Shown here: in pieces, positions 1 to 7,840 of the stretch
Layout of the letters: every line of letters begins with the position of its first letter
Position numbering within the stretch: position 1 is the first letter of the stretch
Assembly (NCBI RefSeq): GCF_011050055.1
Contig: NZ_DRGM01000205.1
Location: 1 to 43,822 of the forward strand
Origin: Pseudoalteromonas prydzensis
GTDB taxonomy: Bacteria > Pseudomonadota > Gammaproteobacteria > Enterobacterales > Alteromonadaceae
Length of the DNA stretch: 43,822 bases
Reading direction: 5' to 3'
Translations under genes and position numbers: made by a program
Notes under the pieces: model-generated
The model's database searches: none
Seen by the model: the letters and a program-made list of their open reading frames with translations, nothing else
What the model was told of the DNA's origin: nothing

Positions 1-6
1 ATCCTA

Positions 7-21
7 TACAATGCGCGCCTC
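7..21 (+). promoter_or_regulatory. deaD -10 box and GC-rich discriminator
   Basis: A TACAAT hexamer at 7-12 matches the sigma-70 -10 consensus at five of six positions. It is followed directly by GCGCGCCTC at 13-21, which puts a likely transcription start near 19-20. The -35 box lies before the window. A GC-rich discriminator is typical of promoters under stringent (ppGpp/DksA) control, but that role is inferred. The same arrangement is seen before epmC and, more weakly, prmB. Confidence 0.4.
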
Positions 22-44
22 TTTAAATTCGTTGAGGCGTATTA

Positions 45-1892
45 ATGTCAGAACCAGTCACGTTTGAATCTCTAAATCTTTCTCCTGCAATTTTGAAGGC
101 CGTTGAAGAGTTGGGTTACAAGACACCATCTGGAATCCAAGCTCAATGTATACCGTTATTGCTAGAAAGAAAGGACGTACTGGGACTAGCTCAAACGGGT
201 ACAGGTAAAACCGCAGCATTTGCACTGCCATTACTTAATAATATTGACCCGTCTGTGAAGCAGCCACAGATCCTTGTACTCACACCAACCCGTGAGCTTG
301 CGATCCAAGTAGCTGAGGCATTCGAACAATATGCTAAACATGTTCGTGGTATTGAAGTATTGGCACTTTATGGTGGCCAGAGCTACAGTATCCAACTAAG
401 TGCACTTCGTCGTGGCGCGCAAGTTATTGTCGCGACTCCAGGTCGCTTAATCGATCATATTAACCGTGGCACTATCAAGTTTGACAGCTTACAAGCTCTT
501 GTACTTGATGAAGCCGATGAAATGTTACGTATGGGCTTTATCGATGATGTTGAAAACATCATGGAAAAAACGCCGCGCGAAAAGCAAACATGTCTTTTCT
601 CTGCGACCATGCCTAAGCAAATTCAAAACATCAGCAGCAAATATATGAATAACCCTGAACAGGTTCATATCTCTGCGCGTAACTCAACGGTATCATCTGT
701 TGAGCAAGTGTTTTGGAATGCCAGCGTACACAAGAATAAAGCGATTGTTCGCTTTTTAGAAGCTGAACAATATGAAGGCGCGATTGTTTTCGTACGTACA
801 CGTAACGATACAGTACAACTTGCTGAGTTATTAGAGCGTGAAGGTTTCTCTGCCGCTCCACTTAACGGTGACATGAACCAGCAAGCACGTGAACGCACAG
901 TAGAGCGCTTAAAAAGTGGCATGCTGAACGTTGTTATCGCAACAGACGTTGCAGCACGTGGTCTAGATGTTGACCGTTTAAGCCTTGTTATCAACTACGA
1001 TATCCCACAAGATTCTGAAGCCTACGTTCACCGTATTGGCCGTACAGGTCGTGCTGGTCGTACTGGTAAAGCGATTCTTTTCGTAAAACATAACGAACGC
1101 TATTTACTTAAAAATATCATTCGTCATACGAATTCAGATATTGTACAAGTTGAATTACCAACTGCAAAAGTTGTTGAAGAAAAACGTATCGAAGCGTTAC
1201 AAGCTAAATTAGCGATTGCGCTTGAAAACAAAGATATTACTTTCTTTAATGAAGTTGCAGCTAATATGGCGCAAAAGCTTGAACTTGCTCCTGAAGACCT
1301 AGCGGGTGCGTTACTGTGTTTAGCACAGCAACAATCACCAATTAAGGTTGAAGAAGTTAAGATCCAACAACGTGAGCGTAGTGAACGTAATGACCGTAAC
1401 CCACGTGAGCGAAATGATCGTGGTGACCGTGGTCGTCGTAACGAACGCAGCGAGCGCCCAGCACGTGACCGTGATGCTAAACCACGTGAACGTAATAGCC
1501 GTGATGCAGGCCCTATGGATACGTACCGTATCGAAGTAGGTCGTGAACATGGTGTTCAAGTTAAGAACATTGTTGGCGCTATCGCTAACGAAGCTGACAT
1601 CTCAAGCAAGTTTATTGGTGATATTCGTTTACACGACAATCACAGTACGGTTCAATTACCGCAAAACATGCCTAAAGATGTACTTGATCATTTCCAAAAA
1701 GTGTTTATCTGTAAACGTCCAATGGGCTTAACATTAACACAAGATCAAGGTCCTGCTGAGCCACGTGCTGAACGCTCTGAGCGTCCATCAGGTGACAAAA
1801 AACGCAGCTTTAACAAAGATGACAGTGCACGCGGTGATAAGCGTAGCGGTCCTCGCAAAGAACGTCGCCCAGTAAGCTTCACCGCTAAATAA
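45..1892 (+). CDS. deaD: DEAD-box ATP-dependent RNA helicase DeaD/CsdA
   Basis: A cytoplasmic RNA helicase that unwinds RNA duplexes in ribosome assembly, mRNA decay and cold adaptation. The 615-residue protein shows the Q motif (about 7-36), Walker A AQTGTGKT (49-56), PTRELA (81-86), TPGR (131-134), DEAD (155-158), SAT (186-188) and HRIGRTGR (329-336). An arginine/asparagine/aspartate-rich linker (about 440-488) leads to a DbpA-type RNA-binding domain (about 492-565) and a second basic tail. That extended C-terminus separates DeaD from RhlE and SrmB. The ATG at 45 has GAGG at 34-37 as its ribosome binding site. This site can pair with the CGCCTC at 16-21, at the probable 5' end of the mRNA. 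The gene ends before a strong terminator. Family assignment is firm. Confidence 0.96.
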   Translation: MSEPVTFESLNLSPAILKAVEELGYKTPSGIQAQCIPLLLERKDVLGLAQTGTGKTAAFALPLLNNIDPSVKQPQILVLTPTRELAIQVAEAFEQYAKHVRGIEVLALYGGQSYSIQLSALRRGAQVIVATPGRLIDHINRGTIKFDSLQALVLDEADEMLRMGFIDDVENIMEKTPREKQTCLFSATMPKQIQNISSKYMNNPEQVHISARNSTVSSVEQVFWNASVHKNKAIVRFLEAEQYEGAIVFVRTRNDTVQLAELLEREGFSAAPLNGDMNQQARERTVERLKSGMLNVVIATDVAARGLDVDRLSLVINYDIPQDSEAYVHRIGRTGRAGRTGKAILFVKHNERYLLKNIIRHTNSDIVQVELPTAKVVEEKRIEALQAKLAIALENKDITFFNEVAANMAQKLELAPEDLAGALLCLAQQQSPIKVEEVKIQQRERSERNDRNPRERNDRGDRGRRNERSERPARDRDAKPRERNSRDAGPMDTYRIEVGREHGVQVKNIVGAIANEADISSKFIGDIRLHDNHSTVQLPQNMPKDVLDHFQKVFICKRPMGLTLTQDQGPAEPRAERSERPSGDKKRSFNKDDSARGDKRSGPRKERRPVSFTAK

Positions 1893-1910
1893 GCAACGAC
1901 TCTTTAATAA

Positions 1911-1944
1911 AAAAACCTTGCCACGAAAGTGCCAAGGTTTTTTT
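1911..1944. terminator. bidirectional terminator between deaD and the ABC1 kinase gene
   Basis: A hairpin with arms AAACCTTG/CAAGGTTT and CAC/GTG, one C-C mismatch and a GAAA loop. It is flanked by an A run on the left and a T run on the right, so it can work on both strands between these convergent genes. Confidence 0.85.
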
Positions 1945-2047
1945 GTGTTTGGAATAAAGTAAATATTCGTGAGGGGAAGATTTAGTGAAGTCACAATAGT
2001 CGTTGATAGCAATTGCATTGAATGAATATTTGAATTCGCTAAAATAA

Positions 2048-3361
2048 TCATGTTTTTAATAAAATTGGCATAAATAACGCTCTAACATCTATTTTTGCTT
2101 CTAAGCGAGCCGCAATCAAATATAAACCAGCAAGTTTACGATGAATAAATAATGCATCCACTGGTGGTGTATGCCATTGCTGTGCTTGTGCACTAAGTTG
2201 CAACCCAGCATCTTTAATATTTGCTGCCAGTTGGCTATTTTTAAAATCAAAATCACCATCGTAACGCAGTGGCTCACACGCCATTAAAAATAGCTCAATG
2301 ACATTATCTTTATAACTGTCACGCAATGTATCTTTAAAATAACCAATCTGAGTGGCCGCATTTAATACCCCATCACGATTATTCTCACTGCCTGCTTTAA
2401 ATAAAGCCAAATAAGCTTGGCTCAACTGAGACGAAATCTCGCGGGTTGCCCCAAAATCAAATAAAACGATTTTTTGTGTGGCTGGTTGATAATGAAAATT
2501 AGCAAAGTTTGGATCTGTTTGTATCAGTCTAAATTCAAACATTTCTTTAAAAAATAACGCAATAAGTTGCTGTGCCACAAAGCTTTGCTCTGCTTTGGGT
2601 AGATCGGTAATTCCCTCTATAGGCTGGGCCTCAATATACTGCATCGTTAATATTTGTTTAGTACTGTGCTCTTTATAGACGTTAGGAACAATAAAGTGTC
2701 GGTTATTTGCCAATGCATTTTTATAACGTAATAAATACTGCGCTTCACGATGATAATCAGCTTCCGCTAATAATTGTATTTTAGCCTCTGCAACGAGTGG
2801 CTTGATATCAAGATCTTTAGGTAATAAACGAGATAGTGTAAGCAGCGATATTACATTATCAACATCACTGACCACACTTTTTGCGATCCCCGGGTATTGA
2901 ATTTTTACAGCTAATTGCTCGCCGTTTTCATGGTAGGCCAAATGCACTTGACCAATAGAAGCGGCAGCAAATGGCCTAAGCTCAATATGTGAAAAGCGCG
3001 ATAACCAGTCATCTCCCCACTGCTCTTTTAATACAGTAATGAGTTGTTTGTGTGGCATGGGGTTAGCGTCTGATCGAAGTAATGCAAGTAATTGAGCAAG
3101 CTCTGGACTTAGTAGCTCCCCAGCATCCATTGACAGTAGCTGTCCTAATTTCATTGCCGCACCGCGTAAGTGTGATAGTTCTGTCGCTAGGTTTTTTATG
3201 TTTTTAGGCTGCAGTAATAAGCTTTTATTATCCCAAACCTTTCCTGAAAGAGTACTTTTGGCTCCCTCTAATAACATATTACTCGCGACACTGGTTGCTA
3301 ATGAGCCTAACTTTGCAAAGCGTGAAAATCGAGATGTAGGAACAGAGCGTTCATTGGCCAT
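2048..3361 (-). CDS. ABC1/COQ8-family atypical protein kinase-like ATPase
   Basis: A 437-residue member of the ABC1 (AarF/UbiB/COQ8) family, whose members support ubiquinone biosynthesis or lipid homeostasis as atypical kinases or ATPases. Visible motifs are KxGQ (KLGQ, 71-74), the alanine-rich nucleotide loop AAAS (132-135), the ATP-binding lysine in AVKIQYPG (K153), the QTDPN catalytic motif (281-285) and DFG (302-304). No C-terminal membrane anchor of the UbiB kind is apparent and the gene is not beside ubiE or ubiJ, so it is more likely a paralogous ABC1 protein than UbiB. The ATG at 3361 has a poor ribosome binding site. It stands alone, convergent with deaD and downstream of an abgT terminator. 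The substrate cannot be told from sequence. Confidence 0.88.
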   Translation of the reverse strand: MANERSVPTSRFSRFAKLGSLATSVASNMLLEGAKSTLSGKVWDNKSLLLQPKNIKNLATELSHLRGAAMKLGQLLSMDAGELLSPELAQLLALLRSDANPMPHKQLITVLKEQWGDDWLSRFSHIELRPFAAASIGQVHLAYHENGEQLAVKIQYPGIAKSVVSDVDNVISLLTLSRLLPKDLDIKPLVAEAKIQLLAEADYHREAQYLLRYKNALANNRHFIVPNVYKEHSTKQILTMQYIEAQPIEGITDLPKAEQSFVAQQLIALFFKEMFEFRLIQTDPNFANFHYQPATQKIVLFDFGATREISSQLSQAYLALFKAGSENNRDGVLNAATQIGYFKDTLRDSYKDNVIELFLMACEPLRYDGDFDFKNSQLAANIKDAGLQLSAQAQQWHTPPVDALFIHRKLAGLYLIAARLEAKIDVRALFMPILLKT

Positions 3362-3456
3362 ACTAAAACCTAGTTAACGAATATATTTACTGGTTTATAC
3401 GTACCAAGCTGGGTATACGATCGAATTGACAACTGGCTGGATAAAACTAACCACAA

Positions 3457-3489
3457 AAAAACCTCGCCATTATAATGACGAGGTTTTTA
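3457..3489 (-). terminator. rho-independent terminator after the AbgT transporter
   Basis: AACCTCG/CGAGGTT arms plus an inner CAT/ATG pairing around a TATA loop. On the minus strand a run of T residues follows, fitting the end of the transporter transcript. An A/T tract on the other side could let it work in both directions. Confidence 0.8.
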
Positions 3490-3514
3490 CACATAAATAT
3501 TTAGCCGTGTTTTG

Positions 3515-5074
3515 TTAAGGCGCGACTGCTGGATACACGTAACTTGCGTCTAAGCCAAGCGGGATACCCAGTGCCCAGTAGCCGAGTAAAAATAAGCTCC
3601 ACCCGATTAAAAAGGCGATTGAATATGGCAGCATCATCGCGATTAGTGTGCCGATGCCAGTGCCTTTGACGTATTTTTGGCAGTACACCACGACCAGCGG
3701 GAAGTAAGGCATCAATGGCGTGATGATGTTTGAACTAGAATCGCCCACCCGATAAGCCGCTTGGGTTAGATCCGGTGAAATGCCCAATTGCATAAGCATA
3801 GGTACAAACACTGGGCCAAGTAACGCCCATTTAGCTGAGCTTGAGCCAACAAACAAGTTTACAAAACCGGTTAAAAAGATAATGCCAACCACAGTAACAG
3901 CACTGGGTAACTCCATCGCTTTTAATAGTTGTGCACCTTCAATTGCAAGCAGTGCTCCCAAGTTTGATTTACTAAATGCGGCAATAAATAACGAGCAGAA
4001 AAACGCCATAACGATGTAATAGGCCATGCCGCCCATTGCTTTACTCATGGCATCGATCATGTCTTTAGAGCTTTTAAAGGTGCCGACTACAAAGCCATAC
4101 ACAGCTCCTGGGATCCAAAACAATAAGAAAATTAGCGGTACGATTGACTGCATTAATGGCGAACTAAAATTAGTTAACGAGCCATCACTACTGCGCATTG
4201 CAGAATCTGTTGGCGCTGATACATACGCTAATAAAGCAAGGCCTGCAACCATAACGCTACTTGCAATAAAAAATGCCCGTTTTTCGTCACTGCGCGCATC
4301 TGCAAACACGGGCAAGTCTTCTGTATTACCATCAACCGCTGTTTTTTGTAAGCGTGGCTCAATAATTTTATCGGTGATATACCAGCCTAATAAAATAATA
4401 AATAAGCTCGAAGCTGAGGTAAACGCCCAGTTATTTAAAGGGTTAATCGACATGGTAGGATTAATTATTTGCGCGGCACTTTGAGTAAAGCTTTGCAGTA
4501 ATGGATCAATCCCTGAAGGAATAAAGTTTGCCCCAAAGCCACCACTTACCCCAGCAAATGCAGCGGCAATACCTGCCAGTGGATGACGCCCTGCGGCATA
4601 AAAAATAACCCCAGCCAGTGGAATAACTAACACGTAACCGGCATCGGTTGCAGTATGGCTGACAATAGCAACGAGGATAATTGAAGGCGTAAGTAGTTGC
4701 TTAGGTGTTACTTTAAGCATTAATTTAAGACCAGTATTAATAAAGCCAGAATGTTCGGCCACACCCACACCAAGCATAGCCACTAACACCACACCCAAGG
4801 GTGCAAAGCCGGTAAAGGTTTTTACCATCGATGATAAAAAGGTTGCTAACGAATCACTCGCCAACATGTTATTAATAATGATGGCTTCGCCAGTACGCGG
4901 ATCGATTGCATCAAATGTAACGCCAGAAAACCACCACGACAGTAGCCAAATTAATAACATGGCAAACAAAAAGATGATTGCCGGATCCGGGAGTTTATTA
5001 CCCACCCGCTCTACAAAATTTAAAAAACGCGCCACAATCCCGGTTGGCATTGCCGCATCATTATTATTATTCAT
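3515..5074 (-). CDS. AbgT-family transporter
   Basis: A 519-residue inner-membrane protein with many hydrophobic segments, starting with the family hallmark ERVGNKLPDP near residue 22. The AbgT family includes E. coli AbgT, which takes up p-aminobenzoyl-glutamate, and MtrF/YdaH, which export sulfonamides. Two re-entrant regions rich in small residues (around AATDAGYVLVIP and VGDSSSNIITPL) match the family's transport core. No abgAB hydrolase genes lie beside it, so coupling to folate-catabolite breakdown is not supported here; uptake or efflux cannot be decided. Single-gene transcription unit, with its own terminator at 3457-3489. The start ATG at 5074 has AGGGAAC upstream. Confidence 0.9.
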   Translation of the reverse strand: MNNNNDAAMPTGIVARFLNFVERVGNKLPDPAIIFLFAMLLIWLLSWWFSGVTFDAIDPRTGEAIIINNMLASDSLATFLSSMVKTFTGFAPLGVVLVAMLGVGVAEHSGFINTGLKLMLKVTPKQLLTPSIILVAIVSHTATDAGYVLVIPLAGVIFYAAGRHPLAGIAAAFAGVSGGFGANFIPSGIDPLLQSFTQSAAQIINPTMSINPLNNWAFTSASSLFIILLGWYITDKIIEPRLQKTAVDGNTEDLPVFADARSDEKRAFFIASSVMVAGLALLAYVSAPTDSAMRSSDGSLTNFSSPLMQSIVPLIFLLFWIPGAVYGFVVGTFKSSKDMIDAMSKAMGGMAYYIVMAFFCSLFIAAFSKSNLGALLAIEGAQLLKAMELPSAVTVVGIIFLTGFVNLFVGSSSAKWALLGPVFVPMLMQLGISPDLTQAAYRVGDSSSNIITPLMPYFPLVVVYCQKYVKGTGIGTLIAMMLPYSIAFLIGWSLFLLGYWALGIPLGLDASYVYPAVAP

Positions 5075-5189
5075 TTCACTTGTTCCCTAGAATTTAGACT
5101 GTGCTACTTTAGCGTATATAGGGAATGAGGTAAATTTTAAGTGAACAGAAAATCCAGCCCTCAAGAAATAAATATGCACCAGATACAAA

Positions 5190-5214
5190 AAAACGGCATA
5201 AATGCCGCTTTTTG
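5190..5214 (-). terminator. terminator of the epmC-NADK-like-yfcL operon
   Basis: CGGCAT at 5194-5199 pairs with ATGCCG at 5202-5207, with an effective TAAA loop. On the minus strand it is followed by seven T residues. It lies 22 bases after the yfcL stop codon. Confidence 0.8.
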
Positions 5215-5235
5215 TGACGTAACTGTAGGGCATCT

Positions 5236-5511
5236 TTAAGCGAGTGCTTTTACTTCATCCCATAATCTTACTACGAGGGCTTTGTCTTCTTCGTTAAGCT
5301 CGCCATTGCGATACGCTTTCACTAAGCTTTTTTCAACGGTCTCGTTCAGTTCATCGATTTCAAGGTTCAGTTCTTCAACTTGCGCATAACCTACCGCTAA
5401 ATCAAAATGGCCTCGTAAATAACCACCGGCAAATAACTCATCATCAGTGGCTTTGATCACTAAGTCATCAAAATACTGTTGGGCTGCATCTATATAATTA
5501 ACTAAACTCAC
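5236..5511 (-). CDS. yfcL: YfcL family protein
   Basis: A 91-residue acidic helical protein of unknown function. The segment DDELFAGGYLRGH closely resembles the E. coli YfcL segment DDELFASGYLRGH, and the gene sits near epmC as it does in E. coli. The start is GTG (5511), chosen because AGGAG lies eight bases upstream and no in-frame ATG is near. It is the last gene of a minus-strand operon, 36 bases after the ATP-NAD kinase-like gene. It has no signal peptide or membrane segment, so it is likely cytoplasmic. Its conserved linkage with epmC suggests, but does not prove, a related role. Confidence 0.9.
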   Translation of the reverse strand: MSLVNYIDAAQQYFDDLVIKATDDELFAGGYLRGHFDLAVGYAQVEELNLEIDELNETVEKSLVKAYRNGELNEEDKALVVRLWDEVKALA

Positions 5512-5547
5512 TTCTATTTCTCCTGATTTTGCAGGGTCTTATACCAA

Positions 5548-6663
5548 TCACTCTTGATGGCCTACTGCATACATAATATGGTCGTTAAATCCTGTGGTTA
5601 CACGAATAAAACCGCTTAATTCATCGTCCAGCTCACTATCGCCCGTATCACAAATAAGCGGGCGGCCGTTTAAAGCCTGTAATTTAGTTTTGGTAGCCAC
5701 CACGATAATATTGTCTTTACCAATAGCGCGGATAAGTGCGGGGCTTAACTGTTGATTGCCACGGCCAAAAATATGCCCTTGGCCACCAATTAACGTGATC
5801 ACTAATTTAGTGTCGCGTTGATGGGTCATCGCTAATAATTGTTCAGCTGTAAGGTCTTGCGCAATTAAGCTTTGATCTGCAACTAAATCAACACCTAATA
5901 AGCTATTTTCAAGCCCCATTTCTTGCATAATGGCTGCAACTGTTGAGCCACTGCCCATTACATATAGCGTATCTTCACCCATTTCACTGACAACATGGGC
6001 GGCAATATCAGCCAATACCAGTTCGTCGGTTTCTTTACCGCCATTTTTAACCGCTTGTACATAACGTACTTCACTCGGTACTTGCATTTCGCCATAACGT
6101 TTTGCTTTAACAGTACCTTGGCGAAACGCATCTTCGTCAATATCCATCACATCGGCATCGGCTAGGGTCACTAACTCACCTTTGACCAACATTTCAACAA
6201 CCCGCCCCGCAGCTTTTGGGGTGATGGCATAAACGCCTGAATGAATTTTACAACCGGCAGGAATGCCCAGTGCCGGTACGCTATCTTCAACAACATGGCA
6301 AATATTGCGCGCGGTGCCATCGCCACCGGCAAATAAAATTAAATCAACACCAAGCCGTTGCAAGGCCTTGGCTGCACACTCGGTATCATCAGCGCTAGTC
6401 TGCTGCTCGCTTTGATACATAACCTCGGTATTAAAACCAAGTTCATTAGCGACGCTTTCACCCATTGAGCCATTAACAGTATAAATTGTTATTTTGTCTT
6501 GATAAGGCAATAACACCTCAAGCGCTGCCTTAGTACGTAAATTAGCTTTGGGCTCAGCACCCAGCGCCAGAGCTTTTGCCGCAACGCCATCGCTACCTTT
6601 GAGCGCCACACTGCCACCTAAACCAGCAACTGGGTTTACAATTAGACCTAATTTAAACTGCAT
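5548..6663 (-). CDS. ATP-NAD kinase-like protein (COG3199 type)
   Basis: A 371-residue protein of the ATP-NAD kinase/diacylglycerol kinase fold. It carries the GGDGT phosphate-binding motif (about residues 114-118), a glycine-rich start (NPVAGLGGSVALKGSDG) and a second glycine-rich region (IGGQGHIFGRGNQQ). It differs from the housekeeping NAD kinase NadK in being longer and having the C-terminal region seen in AcoX-like proteins, so true NAD kinase activity is uncertain. The start was placed at 6663, not at the longer 6693, because AGGAG lies seven bases upstream and homology begins at MQFKLGLIVNP. The reading frame overlaps the end of epmC by 11 bases, suggesting translational coupling. Confidence 0.85.
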   Translation of the reverse strand: MQFKLGLIVNPVAGLGGSVALKGSDGVAAKALALGAEPKANLRTKAALEVLLPYQDKITIYTVNGSMGESVANELGFNTEVMYQSEQQTSADDTECAAKALQRLGVDLILFAGGDGTARNICHVVEDSVPALGIPAGCKIHSGVYAITPKAAGRVVEMLVKGELVTLADADVMDIDEDAFRQGTVKAKRYGEMQVPSEVRYVQAVKNGGKETDELVLADIAAHVVSEMGEDTLYVMGSGSTVAAIMQEMGLENSLLGVDLVADQSLIAQDLTAEQLLAMTHQRDTKLVITLIGGQGHIFGRGNQQLSPALIRAIGKDNIIVVATKTKLQALNGRPLICDTGDSELDDELSGFIRVTTGFNDHIMYAVGHQE

Positions 6664-7207
6664 TACTGAACTCCTGAGGATGTTGCCATACAAACTGCGC
6701 TGCAGTTAAAGGCCATGGCGTACTGTAAAATTCACTTAACGCTTTTAAAAGTGTCGTAGTACGGGGATTAAAGCCTATTTTTAGTAACTGTAAAAGTTGC
6801 TTATGTACTCGCGCCTGAAAATCAAAGCGACAGGTTTGCTCACCATTTAAATTATCAACCGAGACATTAAACTCAAAACCTGCAGCAACACTCAACGCCC
6901 ACTCGATTGCTTGCGGTTTTACTTCAACCGCTTCAAATTCTGCTTGCTGGGCTTTATCACGGCCATCTGGGCAATACCAATAACCATAATCCTCAAGCAA
7001 ACGGCGTTTATCACCCGCCACCAGCCAGTGAGCTATTTCGTGCAATGCACTGGCATAAAAACCATGGGCAAACACAACTTGGTGGTACGGCGTTTTAACA
7101 TCAGCGGGAATATAAATAGGCTCATGCTCACCTTTGACCAAGCGTGTATTATGGCTATGGTAAAAAGTGCGTTCAAAAATAGATATTAGATCGGCTATTT
7201 GCTGCAT
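6653..7207 (-). CDS. epmC: elongation factor P hydroxylase
   Basis: EpmC (YfcM) hydroxylates the lysine of elongation factor P that EpmA and EpmB have beta-lysylated. The 184-residue product matches E. coli EpmC (182 residues) along its length: EPIYIPAD, VFAHGFYASALHEIAHW with the HEIAHW metal-binding site, then YGYWYCPDGRD and VEVKPQA. The ATG at 7207 gives the family length. An upstream in-frame ATG at 7252 would add 15 residues without similarity and falls inside a promoter-linked dyad. First gene of the epmC/NADK-like/yfcL operon. The EF-P gene itself is not in this window, although the paralogue efpL is. EF-P modification is inferred from the family. Confidence 0.93.
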   Translation of the reverse strand: MQQIADLISIFERTFYHSHNTRLVKGEHEPIYIPADVKTPYHQVVFAHGFYASALHEIAHWLVAGDKRRLLEDYGYWYCPDGRDKAQQAEFEAVEVKPQAIEWALSVAAGFEFNVSVDNLNGEQTCRFDFQARVHKQLLQLLKIGFNPRTTTLLKALSEFYSTPWPLTAAQFVWQHPQEFSNAV

Positions 7208-7219
7208 AAAAGTCTGATT

Positions 7220-7269
7220 AATTCGCCTCGGTAAAATGCAACGAATGCACATTAAAATCGAGGCGAATT
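7220..7269. repeat. 11-bp inverted repeat in the epmC upstream region
   Basis: AATTCGCCTCG (7220-7230) and CGAGGCGAATT (7259-7269) are perfect inverted copies separated by 28 bases that also contain two TGCA words. The right arm overlaps the predicted -10 box and start of transcription; the left arm ends 12 bases before the epmC ATG. It may be a protein-binding dyad or a leader structure. Confidence 0.6.
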
Positions 7270-7295
7270 GTACGGGCTTTTCAGGGGAAAGTAAA
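7259..7295 (-). promoter_or_regulatory. epmC operon sigma-70 promoter
   Basis: On the minus strand, TTTACT (7295-7290) and TACAAT (7272-7267) are separated by exactly 17 bases, then followed by TCGCCTCG. Four and five of six consensus bases match. The start of transcription should lie near 7260, giving a leader of about 50 bases to the ATG at 7207. Confidence 0.55.
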
Positions 7296-7391
7296 AAGCC
7301 TTAAGGTACCTAGCCCACTTATAAGTTGTAATAGTGAGTATTCAGATAAAACCTGATATTAAATATAAAACTAAACGACTACCCCACTCAG

Positions 7392-7739
7392 TTACTGGGC
7401 TAAATGGCGGGCTAACAAGCGAGTGTTACGGGTGTTTGCTTTAAAGTACGCATCAAAAACATCGCCAATAACCGGTAATAAACCGCCAAAAAAATCAATT
7501 AACATATTAATAATAATGCGTAGTTTAATCCCCCAGCCGACACCAAGGCGCTGTGCTTCAAAAAGTACATAGCTAGATAATAGCAAGCCAGCTAAATCGC
7601 CAACGACTGGCAGTATACCAATAAGAGACTCGGCGCCAAGCTTAAAATTAGTAAAGGGAACACCAATACTACTATCAGTAAAAAGGCTGAATTTCTCCAA
7701 CCGTTGCAGTACTTCTTGATGTGATGTTTTAGTGTTCAT
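7392..7739 (-). CDS. DUF4112 domain protein
   Basis: A 115-residue small membrane-associated protein. Two matching segments, LIGILPVVGDLAGLLLSSY and FFGGLLPVIGDVFDAYFKAN, each with the GxxPVxGD pattern, are characteristic of DUF4112. Hydrophobic stretches around them suggest two membrane or re-entrant helices. The function of the family is unknown. The ATG at 7739 is preferred to the one at 7784 because CGAGGG lies eight bases before it and similarity begins there. It appears to be a single-gene unit between epmC and the glutathione S-transferase, all on the minus strand; no clear terminator was found after it. Confidence 0.8.
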   Translation of the reverse strand: MNTKTSHQEVLQRLEKFSLFTDSSIGVPFTNFKLGAESLIGILPVVGDLAGLLLSSYVLFEAQRLGVGWGIKLRIIINMLIDFFGGLLPVIGDVFDAYFKANTRNTRLLARHLAQ

Positions 7740-7840
7740 AACGCCCTCGTTAATAGTCGTAAAGATGAATTTTATCAATAACATATCATCTTATGCGTAA
7801 ATGAATAACGTATTTATCGCTAAATGAAAAGCGCATAGTA

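Noticed and set aside
4026..4484. A 152-codon open frame on the plus strand inside the AbgT transporter gene
   Set aside because: It lies wholly antisense to a well-supported transporter gene, has low-complexity composition and no recognisable domain; it reflects the codon pattern of the real gene.
6664..6693. Longer N-terminus for the ATP-NAD kinase-like protein (MYGNILRSSV)
   Set aside because: The shorter start has AGGAG at ideal spacing and begins where family similarity starts; the extension would only lengthen the overlap with epmC.
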